Assembly: GCF_012427705.1 (NCBI RefSeq)
Contig: NZ_CP048602.1
Span: 930,001 to 994,000, forward strand
DNA length: 64,000 bases
From: Vreelandella piezotolerans
GTDB lineage: Bacteria; Pseudomonadota; Gammaproteobacteria; Pseudomonadales; Halomonadaceae
Direction: 5' to 3'
How positions within the stretch are numbered: the first letter of the stretch is position 1; every line of letters begins with the position of its first letter. Shown one piece after another: positions 52,923-64,000 of the stretch. The notes under the pieces are model-generated. The model was not told the DNA's origin and searched no databases. It saw nothing but the letters and a program-made list of their open reading frames with translations. The translations under genes and the position numbers were made by a program.

Positions 52923-53969
52923 ATGCAACTACCTACCCACTGGCGCAGGCGAGGCACGTTTGTGCTCGTCGTATTGTGCTTGCTGTTAACGGGCTGCAGT
53001 TCTGCATTGCTGGATCCGAAGGGGCAGATTGGCGTCGAGCAGCGCTCGCTGATTCTGACCTCCTTTGGGTTGATGCTGATCGTGGTCATTCCGGTCATCG
53101 TGATGACGCTTTTGTTCGGCTGGCGTTACCGCCGCAGCAACCGCGTTGCCAAGTATCTGCCGGATTGGGCGCACTCCAATGCCATCGAGGCGGCGGTTTG
53201 GACCGTTCCCTGCTTGATCATTGCCGTTCTCGCCTTTCTTACCTGGAAAACCTCTCACAGCCTGGACCCCCACAAGCCGATCGAAGGCAGCGTGGAACCC
53301 ATGGAGATTCAAGCCGTCGCGTTGGATTGGAAATGGCTGTTCATCTATCCCGAACAGGGGATTGCCAGTGTCAACGAGTTGGCGTTCCCAGTGGATACGC
53401 CGGTGCGCTTCCGGGTGAGCTCTGGCTCGGTGATGAACGCCTTCTTCATTCCACGTCTGGGCAGCCAGATCTACGCCATGGCGGGCATGGATAACGACGT
53501 TCACCTGATTGCCGACGAAGAGGGCGTCTATCCCGGTCGTTCCACTAACTACAGCGGCGCTGGCTTTTCTGGCATGACCTTCGATGCCCACGTCACCTCC
53601 GCCGATGAGTTCGATGCCTGGGTGGAAAAGGTGCGTTCTGCCGACGAAACACTGACCTTCCCGAACGGGTACGAGGCATTGGCCCAGCCGACCGAGTATC
53701 ACCCGGTGGAGTACTTCTCGGCGATCACGCCCGATCTGTATGAGTCGATCGTGAGCAGCTTCCACAGCGGTGACGGCAGCGGTCACGGCGGTCATTCGAG
53801 CCACGGTGACGCCATCAGTGATGCTCACGACAGTCACGGCGAATCCAGCGAGCTAGAGAGCGCCAGCGCGTCGCAACAGCAGGCCGCGATCGGCCATGTT
53901 ACCAATCAGCATGCCGGTGATGACCACGCCCTGGGCGGCCATCCCACAAGCGTTGAAGCGGGGGGTTAA
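52923..53969 (+). CDS. cyoA: Cytochrome bo3 ubiquinol oxidase subunit II
   Basis: A 348-residue lipoprotein subunit. The signal ends in the lipobox LLLTGCSS (Cys about residue 21). Two membrane helices (about 38-65 and 80-105) are followed by a cupredoxin-fold domain that has lost the CuA ligands, as in quinol oxidases ([20 protein letters not shown]). The last ~90 residues are a His/Asp/Ser/Gln-rich tail ([20 protein letters not shown]), longer than that of E. coli CyoA (315 residues in total). It opens cyoABCDE and is followed by cyoB after 2 bp. Confidence 0.95.
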   Translation: MQLPTHWRRRGTFVLVVLCLLLTGCSSALLDPKGQIGVEQRSLILTSFGLMLIVVIPVIVMTLLFGWRYRRSNRVAKYLPDWAHSNAIEAAVWTVPCLIIAVLAFLTWKTSHSLDPHKPIEGSVEPMEIQAVALDWKWLFIYPEQGIASVNELAFPVDTPVRFRVSSGSVMNAFFIPRLGSQIYAMAGMDNDVHLIADEEGVYPGRSTNYSGAGFSGMTFDAHVTSADEFDAWVEKVRSADETLTFPNGYEALAQPTEYHPVEYFSAITPDLYESIVSSFHSGDGSGHGGHSSHGDAISDAHDSHGESSELESASASQQQAAIGHVTNQHAGDDHALGGHPTSVEAGG

Positions 53970-53971
53970 GC

Positions 53972-55999
53972 ATGTTTGGAAAACTCACGTTAGAAGCCAT
54001 TCCATACCACGAACCGATCATTATGGTCGTTGCCGCCTTTATGGCGATTGGAGGTGCCGCGCTACTAGGCGCACTGACGTACTACCGAAAATGGGGCTGG
54101 CTGTGGAACGAGTGGTTTACCTCCGTTGACCACAAAAAGCTTGGCATCATGTACTTCGTGGTGGCCTTGGTGATGCTGCTTCGCGGCTTTGCCGATGCGA
54201 TCATGATGCGGACACAACTGGCCATGGCGGCCGGTGGGGCCGCAGGTTATCTCCCTCCTGAACACTACGATCAGATCTTTACCGCCCACGGCGTGATCAT
54301 GATCTTCTTCGTGGCGATGCCCATGGTCATCGGTCTGATGAACCTGGTGGTGCCCCTGCAAATCGGCGCCCGCGACGTCGCTTTCCCGTTTTTGAATAAC
54401 CTGAGTTTCTGGCTATTCGCCGTGTCGGCGATTTTGGTCAATATTTCCCTCGTGGTAGGGGAGTTCGCCAAAACCGGCTGGCTCGCTTACGCGCCGTTAT
54501 CGGGGATAGAGTTTAGCCCCGGGGTGGGGGTCGATTACTGGATATGGGCACTGCAAATATCCGGGATAGGCACCACGCTCACCGGCATCAACTTCTTCGT
54601 CACCATTCTGAAAATGCGCACCAAAGGCATGACGATGTTCCGCATGCCAATTTTTACCTGGACGTCGCTGTGCGCCAACGTCCTCATCATTGCCTCGTTC
54701 CCGATTCTGACCGCGACCATCGCGCTGCTGACGCTCGATCGCTACTTCGGTATGCACTTCTTCACCAATGATTTTGGCGGCAACATGATGATGTACGTCA
54801 ACCTCATTTGGGCCTGGGGTCACCCCGAAGTCTACATTCTGATTCTGCCGGCCTTTGGCGTGTTCTCTGAAGTGATCGCCACCTTCGCTCGCAAGCGCCT
54901 GTTTGGTTACAAAACCATGGTGTGGGCCACGGTGGCCATTACGCTGCTGTCGTTCATCGTCTGGTTGCACCACTTCTTCACCATGGGGGCCGGTGCCAAC
55001 GTCAATGCCTTCTTCGGCATCATGACGATGATCATTGCCATCCCCACCGGGGTGAAGGTGTTCAACTGGCTGTTCACTATTTTCCGCGGCAGCCTAGAGC
55101 TGACCTCGCCAGTGCTGTGGACTCTGGGCTTCATCATCACCTTTACCCTAGGGGGTATGACCGGCGTCATGCTGGCGTTACCGGCAGCCAACTTCGTGTT
55201 GCACAACAGCCTGTTCGTGATTGCCCACTTCCACAACGTGATCATTGGCGGCGTGGTGTTCGGCATGATGGCGGGCCTGACCTACTGGTTCCCGAAAGCG
55301 TTCGGCTTCACGCTGAGCGAGAAGTGGGGCAAGCGCTCGTTCTGGTGCTGGTTCATTGGCTTTTACGTCGCGTTCATGCCGCTCTATGTCTTGAGTTTCT
55401 TCGGTGCCGTGCGCCGTATGCAGTCCTACGCCAATCCTGAGTGGCAACCCTGGATGATTCTGGCCTGGGTAGGTGCCGTGATCATCATGATGGGAATTGC
55501 CTGCACCATCATTCAGTTCTGGGTCAGTATCCGCGACCGCAAGCTGAATGCAGATCTGACCGGCGACCCCTGGGATGGCCGCACGCTGGAGTGGTCCACC
55601 TCGTCGCCTGCACCGTTCTACAACTTCGCGCGCCTGCCGGAAGTCGGCGACATCGACAGCTTCTGGTCGCAAAAGCAGCGTAGCAACGAGCAGTTGGACG
55701 AAGCGCCCTACACCGATATTCACATGCCGCGTAATACCGTGGCGGGTCCGGTAATTAGCTTCTTTGCGCTGATTCTAGGTTTTGCACTGGTATGGCATAT
55801 CTGGTGGCTGGCCGCCGTCGGTGCGTTGGGTGCCGTCGCCAGCTTCTTGGCCCGTGTATTCAACGAAGATATCGACTACTACGTGCCCGCTGCCGAAGTG
55901 GCGCGCATCGAGCGCGCGCACGAAAAGCGCAAAACGTCTGCGCCGAGCAGCGCAGCGTCTGACCGTGAACAGACCAACTATGTGGAGGCACGCGCGTAA
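53972..55999 (+). CDS. cyoB: Cytochrome bo3 ubiquinol oxidase subunit I
   Basis: A 675-residue haem-copper oxidase catalytic subunit. Ligands are all present: His in [11 protein letters not shown] (haem b), His and Tyr in [20 protein letters not shown] (CuB, crosslinked Tyr), HHFFTMGAG (CuB), and His in [12 protein letters not shown] (haem o3/b). The D and K proton channels look intact. E. coli CyoB is 663 residues. Its stop overlaps cyoC by 1 bp. It reduces oxygen to water, pumping protons. Confidence 0.97.
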   Translation: MFGKLTLEAIPYHEPIIMVVAAFMAIGGAALLGALTYYRKWGWLWNEWFTSVDHKKLGIMYFVVALVMLLRGFADAIMMRTQLAMAAGGAAGYLPPEHYDQIFTAHGVIMIFFVAMPMVIGLMNLVVPLQIGARDVAFPFLNNLSFWLFAVSAILVNISLVVGEFAKTGWLAYAPLSGIEFSPGVGVDYWIWALQISGIGTTLTGINFFVTILKMRTKGMTMFRMPIFTWTSLCANVLIIASFPILTATIALLTLDRYFGMHFFTNDFGGNMMMYVNLIWAWGHPEVYILILPAFGVFSEVIATFARKRLFGYKTMVWATVAITLLSFIVWLHHFFTMGAGANVNAFFGIMTMIIAIPTGVKVFNWLFTIFRGSLELTSPVLWTLGFIITFTLGGMTGVMLALPAANFVLHNSLFVIAHFHNVIIGGVVFGMMAGLTYWFPKAFGFTLSEKWGKRSFWCWFIGFYVAFMPLYVLSFFGAVRRMQSYANPEWQPWMILAWVGAVIIMMGIACTIIQFWVSIRDRKLNADLTGDPWDGRTLEWSTSSPAPFYNFARLPEVGDIDSFWSQKQRSNEQLDEAPYTDIHMPRNTVAGPVISFFALILGFALVWHIWWLAAVGALGAVASFLARVFNEDIDYYVPAAEVARIERAHEKRKTSAPSSAASDREQTNYVEARA

Positions 56000-56610
56000 T
56001 GGCCACCGATACCCTACATCATGGCGCCGCGTCCGAACCCCATGAGCACCACGACGCGACCGGCACGAAAGTATTTGGCTTCTGGGTCTACTTGATGAGT
56101 GACCTGGTGATCTTCGGGTCACTGTTCGCTACCTACGCCGTGCTGATGAAAGGCACGGCCGCCGGACCCACGGCAGCAGATATCTTCGAACTGCCCTTCG
56201 TGCTGGTGGAGACCTTCCTGCTGCTGTTCAGTAGCTTCACCTTTGGCATGGGCGTACTGGCGATGAATGCCGAGCGCGTCGGCCAAGTAAAAGCGTGGCT
56301 GGCGATCACCTTCTTGCTCGGTGCCGCGTTCGTCGGTATGGAAGTGTACGAGTTTCAGCACTTGATTCATCAGGGCTACGGCCCTGATCAGAGCGCGTTT
56401 CTCTCGTCGTTCTTTACCCTGGTCGGCACCCACGGCCTCCACGTGACCGTTGGTTTGGTGTGGATTCTAGTGATGCTGGTGCAGCTTTCAACCAAGGGCA
56501 TCACCCCGATGACACGTCCGCGGATTCTGTGCCTGAGCCTGTTCTGGCACTTCCTGGACATCGTGTGGATCTGCGTCTTCTCGTTCGTTTATCTGATGGG
56601 AGTGCTGTGA
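55999..56610 (+). CDS. cyoC: Cytochrome bo3 ubiquinol oxidase subunit III
   Basis: A 203-residue, five-helix integral-membrane subunit (E. coli 204). [35 protein letters not shown] and [20 protein letters not shown] are typical. It overlaps cyoB by 1 bp and precedes cyoD by 1 bp. Confidence 0.96.
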   Translation: MATDTLHHGAASEPHEHHDATGTKVFGFWVYLMSDLVIFGSLFATYAVLMKGTAAGPTAADIFELPFVLVETFLLLFSSFTFGMGVLAMNAERVGQVKAWLAITFLLGAAFVGMEVYEFQHLIHQGYGPDQSAFLSSFFTLVGTHGLHVTVGLVWILVMLVQLSTKGITPMTRPRILCLSLFWHFLDIVWICVFSFVYLMGVL

Positions 56611-56611
56611 C

Positions 56612-56938
56612 ATGAGTCATTCATCATCTTCAACGTCTTCTCACGGCAGCGTTAAATCGTATGTGACGGGGCTTCTGCTATCTTTAGTGCTAACCGTGAT
56701 TCCGTTCGCGGTCGTTATGAGCGGTGCGTTGAGCACCGCCACGACGGTGGTGGTCATCGCTATAACAGCCGTGCTGCAGATTTTGGTCCAGCTGGTCATG
56801 TTTATGCATATGAATACCAAAGCCGACGAAGGCTGGAACGTGATGTCCTTCGTTTTCACACTGACGATACTCGTCCTGGTGGTAGGGGGCTCGTTATGGA
56901 TCATGCAGCATCTGCATCTCAACATGATGATCGGCTGA
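56612..56938 (+). CDS. cyoD: Cytochrome bo3 ubiquinol oxidase subunit IV
   Basis: A 108-residue, three-helix subunit (E. coli 109): SYVTGLLLSLVLTVIPFAVV, VLQILVQLVMFMHMNTKADE and FVFTLTILVLVVGGSLWIM. Assists assembly. The cyoE ATG lies inside its last 43 bp. Confidence 0.95.
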   Translation: MSHSSSSTSSHGSVKSYVTGLLLSLVLTVIPFAVVMSGALSTATTVVVIAITAVLQILVQLVMFMHMNTKADEGWNVMSFVFTLTILVLVVGGSLWIMQHLHLNMMIG

Positions 56939-57819
56939 ACGTGGCGCCGAGCCGCTGGCGCGACGTGCTGGCGCTCACCAAGCCGGGGATCATTGGTGGC
57001 AACTTGATTGCGACCTTGGGCGGCTACTTTTTGGCCGCCCACGGCACTTTCGATTGGATCACCTTTGCCTCGGTAATGATGGGCATTGCCCTGGTCATCG
57101 CCTCGGGCTGCGCCTGCAACAACGTGATTGACCGGGATATCGATGCACTGATGGCGCGTACGCGCCATCGCCCGCTGGCCAAAGGGCGCATCTCGATCAC
57201 TCAGGCGCTGGGTATTTCAGCGCTGTTGGGGGTGGCCGGTGTTGTCTGCTTGGCGCTGGGCACCAACGGGTTGACGGTCGCGCTAGCGGTAATCGGCTGG
57301 GGCGTCTACGTGGGGGTGTATAGCCTCTACATGAAGCGCCACTCCGAGTACGGCACGCTGGTGGGCAGTCTCTCTGGCGCCATGCCGCCGGTAGTGGGCT
57401 ACTGCGCGGTCACGGGGCAGTTCGACAGCGGCGCGCTCATGCTGTTGGTGATTTTCTGCCTGTGGCAAATGCCGCACTCCTACGCCATCGCGATTTTCCG
57501 TTACGCCGATTATCGCCGTGCGTCGATACCCGTGCTGCCGGTGGTTCACGGTATCAAACGTGCCAAACACCATATTCTGGGCTATATCGTGGCCTTCATT
57601 CCCGCGTCACTGGCGCTGGTACTGGCGAGCCAAGCGGGCGCAGGCTACCTGTGCGTGGCGCTCACCATGGGGGGCTACTGGCTCTACTTGGCGCTGTGTG
57701 GCTATCGATTAGAAGACGACGTGCGCTGGGCGAAGAAAGTATTCGGCGTGTCGATTTTGACTATCACCGCCATGAGCTTAGTGATGGTGCTGGAGGCGAT
57801 GGTACCCATGTGGGCGTGA
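56896..57819 (+). CDS. cyoE: Protoheme IX farnesyltransferase (haem O synthase)
   Basis: A 307-residue polytopic prenyltransferase that makes haem O for the oxidase. The diphosphate-binding motif NNVIDRDIDALMARTRHRPL (NxxxDxxxD, then RTxxRP) is intact; a second Asp-rich loop is YRRASIPVLPVVHG. The ATG at 56896 overlaps cyoD by 43 bp; a GTG at 56941 would avoid this but lacks a ribosome-binding site. A strong terminator follows at 57854, closing the operon. Confidence 0.96.
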   Translation: MDHAASASQHDDRLNVAPSRWRDVLALTKPGIIGGNLIATLGGYFLAAHGTFDWITFASVMMGIALVIASGCACNNVIDRDIDALMARTRHRPLAKGRISITQALGISALLGVAGVVCLALGTNGLTVALAVIGWGVYVGVYSLYMKRHSEYGTLVGSLSGAMPPVVGYCAVTGQFDSGALMLLVIFCLWQMPHSYAIAIFRYADYRRASIPVLPVVHGIKRAKHHILGYIVAFIPASLALVLASQAGAGYLCVALTMGGYWLYLALCGYRLEDDVRWAKKVFGVSILTITAMSLVMVLEAMVPMWA

Positions 57820-57853
57820 TACCTCCGAACAATTAAACCTGACGCAAAACCAA

Positions 57854-57890
57854 AACGCCCCGAACAGTTGACCGTTCGGGGCGTTGCTTT
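57854..57890. terminator. Terminator after cyoE, shared with pta
   Basis: AACGCCCCGAAC and GTTCGGGGCGTT pair perfectly (12 bp, 8-nt loop); CTTTT lies on the plus side and AAAACCAAAAC on the minus side, serving the convergent cyoE and pta. Confidence 0.9.
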
Positions 57891-57914
57891 TAGCGCGTAT
57901 AGACCGGTGAGTGC

Positions 57915-60094
57915 TTAGCTTTCCCGCTGACTGGCCTGAATGGCGGTGAGGGCGATGGTGTAGACGATGTCATCCACCAGTGCGCCGCGCGACAGGTCGT
58001 TCACTGGCTTGTTCAAACCCTGCAGCATCGGGCCCACGCTGACGACGCGGGCGCTACGTTGAACGGCTTTGTAGGTCGTGTTGCCGGTGTTGAGATCGGG
58101 GAACACGAACACGGTGGCCTTGCCCGCCACGGGGGAGTCGGGGGCTTTCTGCTTGCCCACGCTCTCGATAGCGGCGGCGTCGTACTGCAGCGGGCCGTCG
58201 ATGGCGAGATGCGGTGCGCGCTCCTTGGCGATGCGGGTCGCTTCGCGCACTTTATCCACATCCGCACCGGTGCCGGAATCGCCAGTGGAGTAGCTGATCA
58301 TTGCCACGCGGGGCTCGATGCCAAACGCTTCAGCAGAGCGGGCGCTTTGCAGGGCAATTTCGGCAAGCGTTTCGGCATCCGGGTCTGGGTTCACCGCGCA
58401 GTCGCCGTACACCACCACCTGTTCCGGCAGCAGCATAAAGAAGATCGAAGAGACCTGGTTGTACTCAGGCGCCGTTTTGATCAGTTGAAACGCCGGGCGA
58501 ACAGTGTTGGCGGTGGTGTGCACCGCCCCTGACACCAGCCCATCGACCTCATCCAGCTGCAGCATCATGGTGCCCAGCACTACCGTATCTTGAAGCTGTG
58601 CTTCGGCGGTTAGCTCGTTCAGTTTGCCGCGTCGACGTTCCACCATGGGGCCGATGTAGCGGGCGCGGGTGCTTTCCGGGTCGATGATGGTCAGCGCATC
58701 GGGCAGCGTGAGGCCGCGGTGGTGGGCGACGTTTTCGATATCGTCGCGTTTGCCCAGCAGCACGCAGTCGGCGATGCCACGGCGCTGGCAGATGATCGCC
58801 GCTTCGATGGTGCGCGGCTCGTCGCCCTCCGGTAGCACGATACGTTTTTTGGCCTGTAGGGCTAGCTTCACCAGCTGGTGTCGGAACGCCGAAGGCGACA
58901 GGCGGCGCGTATAGCCACGGCTCAGTTTGGCTTTCAGCCACTCTAAATCCATATGGGCAGCCACGTAGCGTGCCACTTGCTCGGCGCGCTCGAAATCATC
59001 CATGGGGATTTCGGTGTTGAGCTGGCTCAGGTCCTGCGCCGTTGTCAGGCTATCGGTGTCGACTGCCAGCACCGGTAAGCCGGTTTTCAGCGCCGGGCGG
59101 CACATCTCGATCATGCCCTCGTTGGGCAAGAAGCCGTTGGTAAGCAGTACGCCCGCCAGCTGCGTACCGTTCATGGTGGCCAGCGCCGAGGCCAGCACCA
59201 CGTCATCACGGTCCCCGGAGGCGACCACCAGACTACCCGGCGTGAAGATATGCAGCGCATTGGCCGCACTTCTAGCACACAGGCTGGTAGAGAGGACGCG
59301 ACGACTAGCGGCGTCGCCTTCGTTGAGCATTTTTGCGTTCAGCGCCCGGGCCACGTCTAGCGTGCGCGGAGCGCTTAGGGTTTTGCTGTAGGGCACGACG
59401 CCAATCAGATGAAAGCTATCGGTGGCCAGCGCTGGCGAGTAGCGGCGCAGTTCGTTCAGGACTGGCTCTTCTAGCTGCGGCTTGATGGTGCCCGGTGCAG
59501 CGGAAAGATCATCCTCCTGACCGTAGGGCAGGTTCTTCATGCGCATCAAGATGCCGCCCAAGGTGCGGCTAGAGCTGACGCCACCAAAGCTGCGGGCGTG
59601 CATATCCAGCTCTTCTGCCAGCGCCTGGGGCTCGTTGAGATCCCCAGAGCCCACCAGAATGATCCGCGCGTTCAGCGCATGCGCAAGCTGCGCATTGGTT
59701 TGAGTGGCGTAGGTGGTGTGCTGGGTCGGTACCACGCCTTCCACCACGACCAGGTCTAGCGCGCTGCCATCTCGGTAGGCTTGCTGCACGACTTGTTCGT
59801 AGAGCTCGATGACGTTTTCCATCAGCTCATCGGTTTGGTCGTCGCGCAGGAGACGCTCCAGGCGCGTCTGAGAGATGGGCGACGGCGGGCGCTGATTCAA
59901 TGTGCGTGATACGAGCGCCGTCGAGCGGTCCAAGCCTGGACCATTCAGCTCGTTCTGCATGAATGGCTTTAAAAAACCGGCTTTCAGGCCGATGGTGTCG
60001 AGCGCCTGAATCAGGCCAAGGCACGCGGAGGTGAGCCCCGCGCCCATGCTGGTAGGTACGAGTAGAATCGCTTGCGGTTGCTCGGGGGAGCTAT

Positions 60095-60098
<4 letters not shown>
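57915..60098 (-). CDS. pta: Phosphate acetyltransferase (long form)
   Basis: A 727-residue enzyme interconverting acetyl-CoA and acetyl phosphate (E. coli 714). An N-terminal P-loop-like domain (about 10-250; [20 protein letters not shown]) and a DRTGG domain (about 220-345) precede the catalytic PTA domain (about 395-722; [60 protein letters not shown]). It starts 4 bp inside the end of ackA, so the two are coupled. With AckA it handles acetate overflow and supplies acetyl phosphate. Confidence 0.97.
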
Positions 60099-61279
<1,181 letters not shown>

Positions 61280-61413
61280 AACCACCTTTGTAACGTAATG
61301 AGGAAGTAAGGGAATAGACTTTAGTTTAACATGCTGCGACGCGGAAAATCAGCGAAGAATTTAGTTAGCCTTCTATGTAAAATGTCGGCATCCTGTTCCT
61401 TATATAACCCATC

Positions 61414-62352
61414 GTGAGCCGTTTTGTTCTTATGTCCTCGATTTCTAGCCCTAAGCTGTTACCCCGCCATCTGGCCATTCTGTTAATGATGACCGTGGCG
61501 ACGATGTTCGCCGCGAACCACGTTTCAGCCCGTCTGGCCTTCGATAACGGCACGGGGCTGCTCTTGGCGGTGTTGATGCGCTCGGGTGTGGCTTGCTTGA
61601 TTCTACTCTCGCTGGTGATTCTGCAGAAAAAGCGCCTTTGGCTGCCTGCCGGAACGTGGCCCTGGCAGCTGGCGGTGGGGCTACTCATTACGCTGCAAAG
61701 CGTTAGCCTTTACTCGGCCGTCGCGCGTCTTCCGGTGGTGATTGCTTTGCTGTTGGTGAATACCTTCCCCATTCAACTGGCGCTGATTAGCTGGGCGCTG
61801 GGCGGGCCTAGGCCTTCTTTACGTAGCTGTCTGATCATGGGCACCATTTTGATCGGCCTTCTGGTGGTGCTGGACATTCCCAGCTGGGTGGCTAACGCCG
61901 ATGCCATGGGACCTGAGTGGCTGGCAGGCATTGGTTTTGGACTACTAGCGGCCTTTGCGTTTGCCTGCGCGCTGTGGGTCACCGAGCATCGCCTGTCTGG
62001 GGTAGGCAGCACGCTGCGCAGTCTGCTGACCATGCAAACCGTGTTCATCGCCATGATCATTGGAGGGTTTCTCGGGGCCGTACCGGGCGGTATGAGCCTA
62101 CCGGATAACAGTACTGGCTGGGTGGGGTTAACGTTGCTGGCGCTGCTGTACGGCAGTGGCTTCTCGATTCTGTTCATTTTCGTGCCCCGGCTAGATATGG
62201 CCCGCAACGCGCCGGTGATGAACTTCGAGCCGGTGGCGTCGCTGTTGATAGCCTATCTGGTACTGGGCCAAATGCTCAGCCCTAGCCAACTCGTGGGCGG
62301 CGCGGTGGTGGTTGGGGGCATCGTCGTACTGAGCCTTTCCAAAGGGCGCTAG
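61414..62352 (+). CDS. EamA/DMT-superfamily transporter
   Basis: A 312-residue protein with ten predicted membrane helices in two EamA repeats (about 20-150 and 170-308). VIALLLVNTFPIQLALISWA and VMNFEPVASLLIAYLVLGQM are typical of drug/metabolite exporters. The start could be GTG 61414 or ATG 61432; neither has a strong ribosome-binding site. Substrate unknown. It stands alone between ackA and an outer-membrane protein gene. Confidence 0.88.
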   Translation: MSRFVLMSSISSPKLLPRHLAILLMMTVATMFAANHVSARLAFDNGTGLLLAVLMRSGVACLILLSLVILQKKRLWLPAGTWPWQLAVGLLITLQSVSLYSAVARLPVVIALLLVNTFPIQLALISWALGGPRPSLRSCLIMGTILIGLLVVLDIPSWVANADAMGPEWLAGIGFGLLAAFAFACALWVTEHRLSGVGSTLRSLLTMQTVFIAMIIGGFLGAVPGGMSLPDNSTGWVGLTLLALLYGSGFSILFIFVPRLDMARNAPVMNFEPVASLLIAYLVLGQMLSPSQLVGGAVVVGGIVVLSLSKGR

Positions 62353-62483
62353 AAAACGTCATCAACAGCGCAAGAAAAAAGGAAACTCGATGCAAGCGTC
62401 AGTAGGTGAATTGCGTTCTTCATGGGCCTAGGCCACACTTCGAAAGCGTAAGGAAACACTGTTTTTTAACTGAGGTGATCCCC

Positions 62484-62993
62484 ATGAAGATGACCGTACT
62501 ATCACTGACCTCTGCAGCGCTTCTGTTAGGTGCAGGTGCGTTTGCGGCATCCGCCCAAGCCCAAGAATCTTTCCAATACCCACAAGGATACGTGGGTGGC
62601 GATGCCATGTTTTGGAGCCTTAACCCTGACCGTGGCGACTCCCGTGACGATGTCGGCCTACGCCTGCGCGGTGGTGCCCAATTCAACGATTACTTCGCCC
62701 TCGAGGGCCACCTAGGCACCGGCGGTTCGGATCGCGGCGCCGATCTAGACCATCTGGCGGGTGCGTATGCCAAAGGTATCCTCCCGGTAGCGCCCAACTT
62801 CCGTCTTTACGGTTTAGCGGGTTTCTCCGAGGTCGAGATCAGCGATAATCGCGAAAGTGGTCTCTCTTACGGCGCGGGTGCCGAGATGGACATTGCCAAC
62901 AACGTCTCGATTGGTGCCGACTACATGCGCTACCTGGACGAATCCACCTACGATTTCGATGCGGCGAGCGTAGGCCTTCGCTACCGCTTCTAA
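62484..62993 (+). CDS. Small outer-membrane beta-barrel protein (OmpA-like/porin family)
   Basis: A 169-residue protein. The signal peptide is at residues 1-26 (SLTSAALLLGAGAFAASAQA). It then shows alternating amphipathic strands ending in the classical SVGLRYRF with C-terminal Phe, the BAM recognition signal. About eight strands fit an OmpA/OmpW-like barrel. GAGGTG lies 6 nt upstream of ATG 62484. No peptidoglycan-binding domain is present. Function unknown; a terminator follows at 63033. Confidence 0.88.
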   Translation: MKMTVLSLTSAALLLGAGAFAASAQAQESFQYPQGYVGGDAMFWSLNPDRGDSRDDVGLRLRGGAQFNDYFALEGHLGTGGSDRGADLDHLAGAYAKGILPVAPNFRLYGLAGFSEVEISDNRESGLSYGAGAEMDIANNVSIGADYMRYLDESTYDFDAASVGLRYRF

Positions 62994-63032
62994 CACGGCA
63001 AGCGTTTAGCGCTTATTCATCAAGGGAATACG

Positions 63033-63071
63033 ACCCCGCTGACCGAGCACAGACTCGGCAGCGGGGTTTTT
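63033..63071 (+). terminator. Intrinsic terminator after the outer-membrane protein gene
   Basis: ACCCCGCTG/CAGCGGGGT (9 bp), one bulged base, CCGAG/CTCGG (5 bp), loop of 6, followed by five T residues. Confidence 0.9.
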
Positions 63072-63223
63072 GGTTGTGAGTGGGCCAATTCTGAGGATCA
63101 GCATAATTTCCCTCAGTTTGGGCCAAATGCTGCAAGCGCGAAGGTGGTACCTTCAAAAAAACGATAAACATAACGAATGGCCAGCGAACAAACTTATAAC
63201 GCTCCATTTATGAGGAAACCCCC

Positions 63224-64000
63224 ATGCGCAACCTAAATAAAATCGCACTTGCCGTTGGTCTCAGTATCGGTGTCTCGGCCACAGTCTCTGCAGCGGAAAT
63301 GAACTGGCGAATGGCCACGCCTTGGAGCGGCGGCCCCTGGCTCGAGCGCGATGCGCAAATGTTTGCAGACCGCGTTGCCGAGCTGACCGATGGCAAGATC
63401 GCCATCGAAGTCTATCCAGGCGGCACCCTCGGTAGTGCGCTGCGCGTCACCAATACGGTGATGTCTGGCGTTGCACAAGTGAGCCATAACTATATCAACT
63501 ACGACTACGGAACAGACCCCACCACGGCATTGCTGGCGGGCCACTCTAGCGGCCTGACTCCCGAAGAGTTCATGCTGTGGATGTATGAAGGTGGCGGTGC
63601 AGATCTCTATGAAGAGTATCGCCGTGACGTCTTTGATGTGGTCGCGTTTCCTTGTGCCATCTTGGGCACCGAGATTTTCCTTCACTCCAACAAGCCCGTT
63701 AGAACGCTCGAAGATTTCCAGGGGCTGCGCTTGCGCACGTCAGGCGCTTGGGCCGAAATCGCCTCGCGCCTGGGAGCCTCAACGGTGGTCATGGCGGGCA
63801 GCGATATCTACAGCGCTTTGGAGCGCGGCGTGATTGATGCTGCCGAATGGGGCAGCCCAGAAATGAACCGCCCGACGGGTTTTCAGGAAGTCGCTCAGTA
63901 CGTCATTACGCCGGGCGTCCATCAATCAGGCGGTTTCCTCGAGTGCCAAGTGAACAGCGACACGTGGGAAGAACTATCCGAGCGTGAGCAAAACATGCTG
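63224..64000 (+). CDS. TRAP transporter substrate-binding protein DctP (C-terminus outside window)
   Basis: First 259 residues of a periplasmic TRAP binding protein. The signal peptide lies at about residues 1-24 (VSATVSA, then AEMNWRMATPWSGG). DctP traits: FADRVAELTDGKIAIEVYPG and GTLGSALRVT, with the carboxylate-binding Arg in GLRLRTSGAWAEI and LERGVIDAAEWGSPEMNRPT. GAGGAA lies 8 nt before the ATG. The ligand is probably an organic acid; the DctQ and DctM genes should lie to the right of the window. Confidence 0.9.
   Translation, partial: MRNLNKIALAVGLSIGVSATVSAAEMNWRMATPWSGGPWLERDAQMFADRVAELTDGKIAIEVYPGGTLGSALRVTNTVMSGVAQVSHNYINYDYGTDPTTALLAGHSSGLTPEEFMLWMYEGGGADLYEEYRRDVFDVVAFPCAILGTEIFLHSNKPVRTLEDFQGLRLRTSGAWAEIASRLGASTVVMAGSDIYSALERGVIDAAEWGSPEMNRPTGFQEVAQYVITPGVHQSGGFLECQVNSDTWEELSEREQNML

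Noticed and set aside
52986..53837. A 283-codon leftward frame within cyoA
   Set aside because: Antisense shadow; His- and Gly-rich product mirrors the coding strand and lacks recognisable domains.
56941..57819. GTG at 56941 as the cyoE start, avoiding overlap with cyoD
   Set aside because: No ribosome-binding site before it; ATG 56896 is in frame with a G-rich sequence upstream, and overlap is common in this operon.

Overview
The window looks like chromosomal DNA from a Halomonas-type gammaproteobacterium (Halomonadaceae). Evidence: moderately high GC, gammaproteobacterial operon structures (cyoABCDE, pta-ackA, deo), several solute-binding transport systems (TTT, ABC, TRAP), osmotic-stress proteins (CsbD, PRC-barrel) and MscS-type channels. 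I see no phage, transposase, CRISPR array, rRNA or tRNA. The species call is inference from gene style, not a database match.

Layout. 1-8 kb: end of an ABC exporter, then a leftward catabolic/transport cluster (two-part ChrA transporter, TctC-TctB-TctA, gamma-glutamyltransferase) opposed by a GntR/FCD regulator with a palindrome between them. 8-13 kb: DUF1415 protein, Cache-HAMP-GGDEF diguanylate cyclase, a chemoreceptor ending in a CheR/CheB-docking pentapeptide, and the decayed tail of a second such receptor. 13-16 kb: GNAT, LysE exporter, luciferase-like monooxygenase, SDR. 15.6-18.7 kb: a nitrate module, with a NarK transporter behind a sigma-54-type promoter and an ANTAR-type hexaloop leader hairpin, followed by a NIT-ANTAR antiterminator. 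18.7-25.4 kb: patatin, soluble CZB chemoreceptor-like protein, two divergent L,D-transpeptidases and an M23 endopeptidase (cell wall block).

26-40 kb: LysR plus glutathionyl-hydroquinone reductase; PRC-barrel and CsbD; a DEAD-box helicase with a long leader; endonuclease V; a glutamine amidotransferase; thiol peroxidase; an amidoligase/C26-hydrolase pair; a large MscS channel; two J-domain-type proteins (one without HPD); and an unrecognised 469-residue membrane protein. 40-45 kb: a ThuA/ThuB/solute-binding-protein/LacI operon with two perfect LacI-type operators in front but no permease or ATPase genes. 44.7-52.6 kb: a complete deoxynucleoside salvage regulon (cdd, deoD, deoB, deoA, deoC, nupC, tsx, divergent deoR) with an operator nearly identical to that of E. 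coli DeoR. 52.7-57.8 kb: cyoABCDE behind two FNR/ANR-like boxes and a highly structured leader. 57.9-64 kb: pta-ackA, an EamA transporter, a small outer-membrane barrel, and the start of a TRAP DctP protein running off the right edge.

How it works together: the deo regulon moves nucleosides through Tsx and NupC, splits them by DeoA/DeoD, and sends deoxyribose phosphate via DeoB and DeoC to acetaldehyde and glyceraldehyde-3-phosphate; acetyl-CoA overflow is handled by pta-ackA and electrons by the bo3 oxidase. The points most worth a second look are the nitrate leader and sigma-54 promoter, the ChrA-Tct-GGT cluster, the amidoligase pair, the cyo leader, the permease-less Thu operon and the HPD-less J protein.
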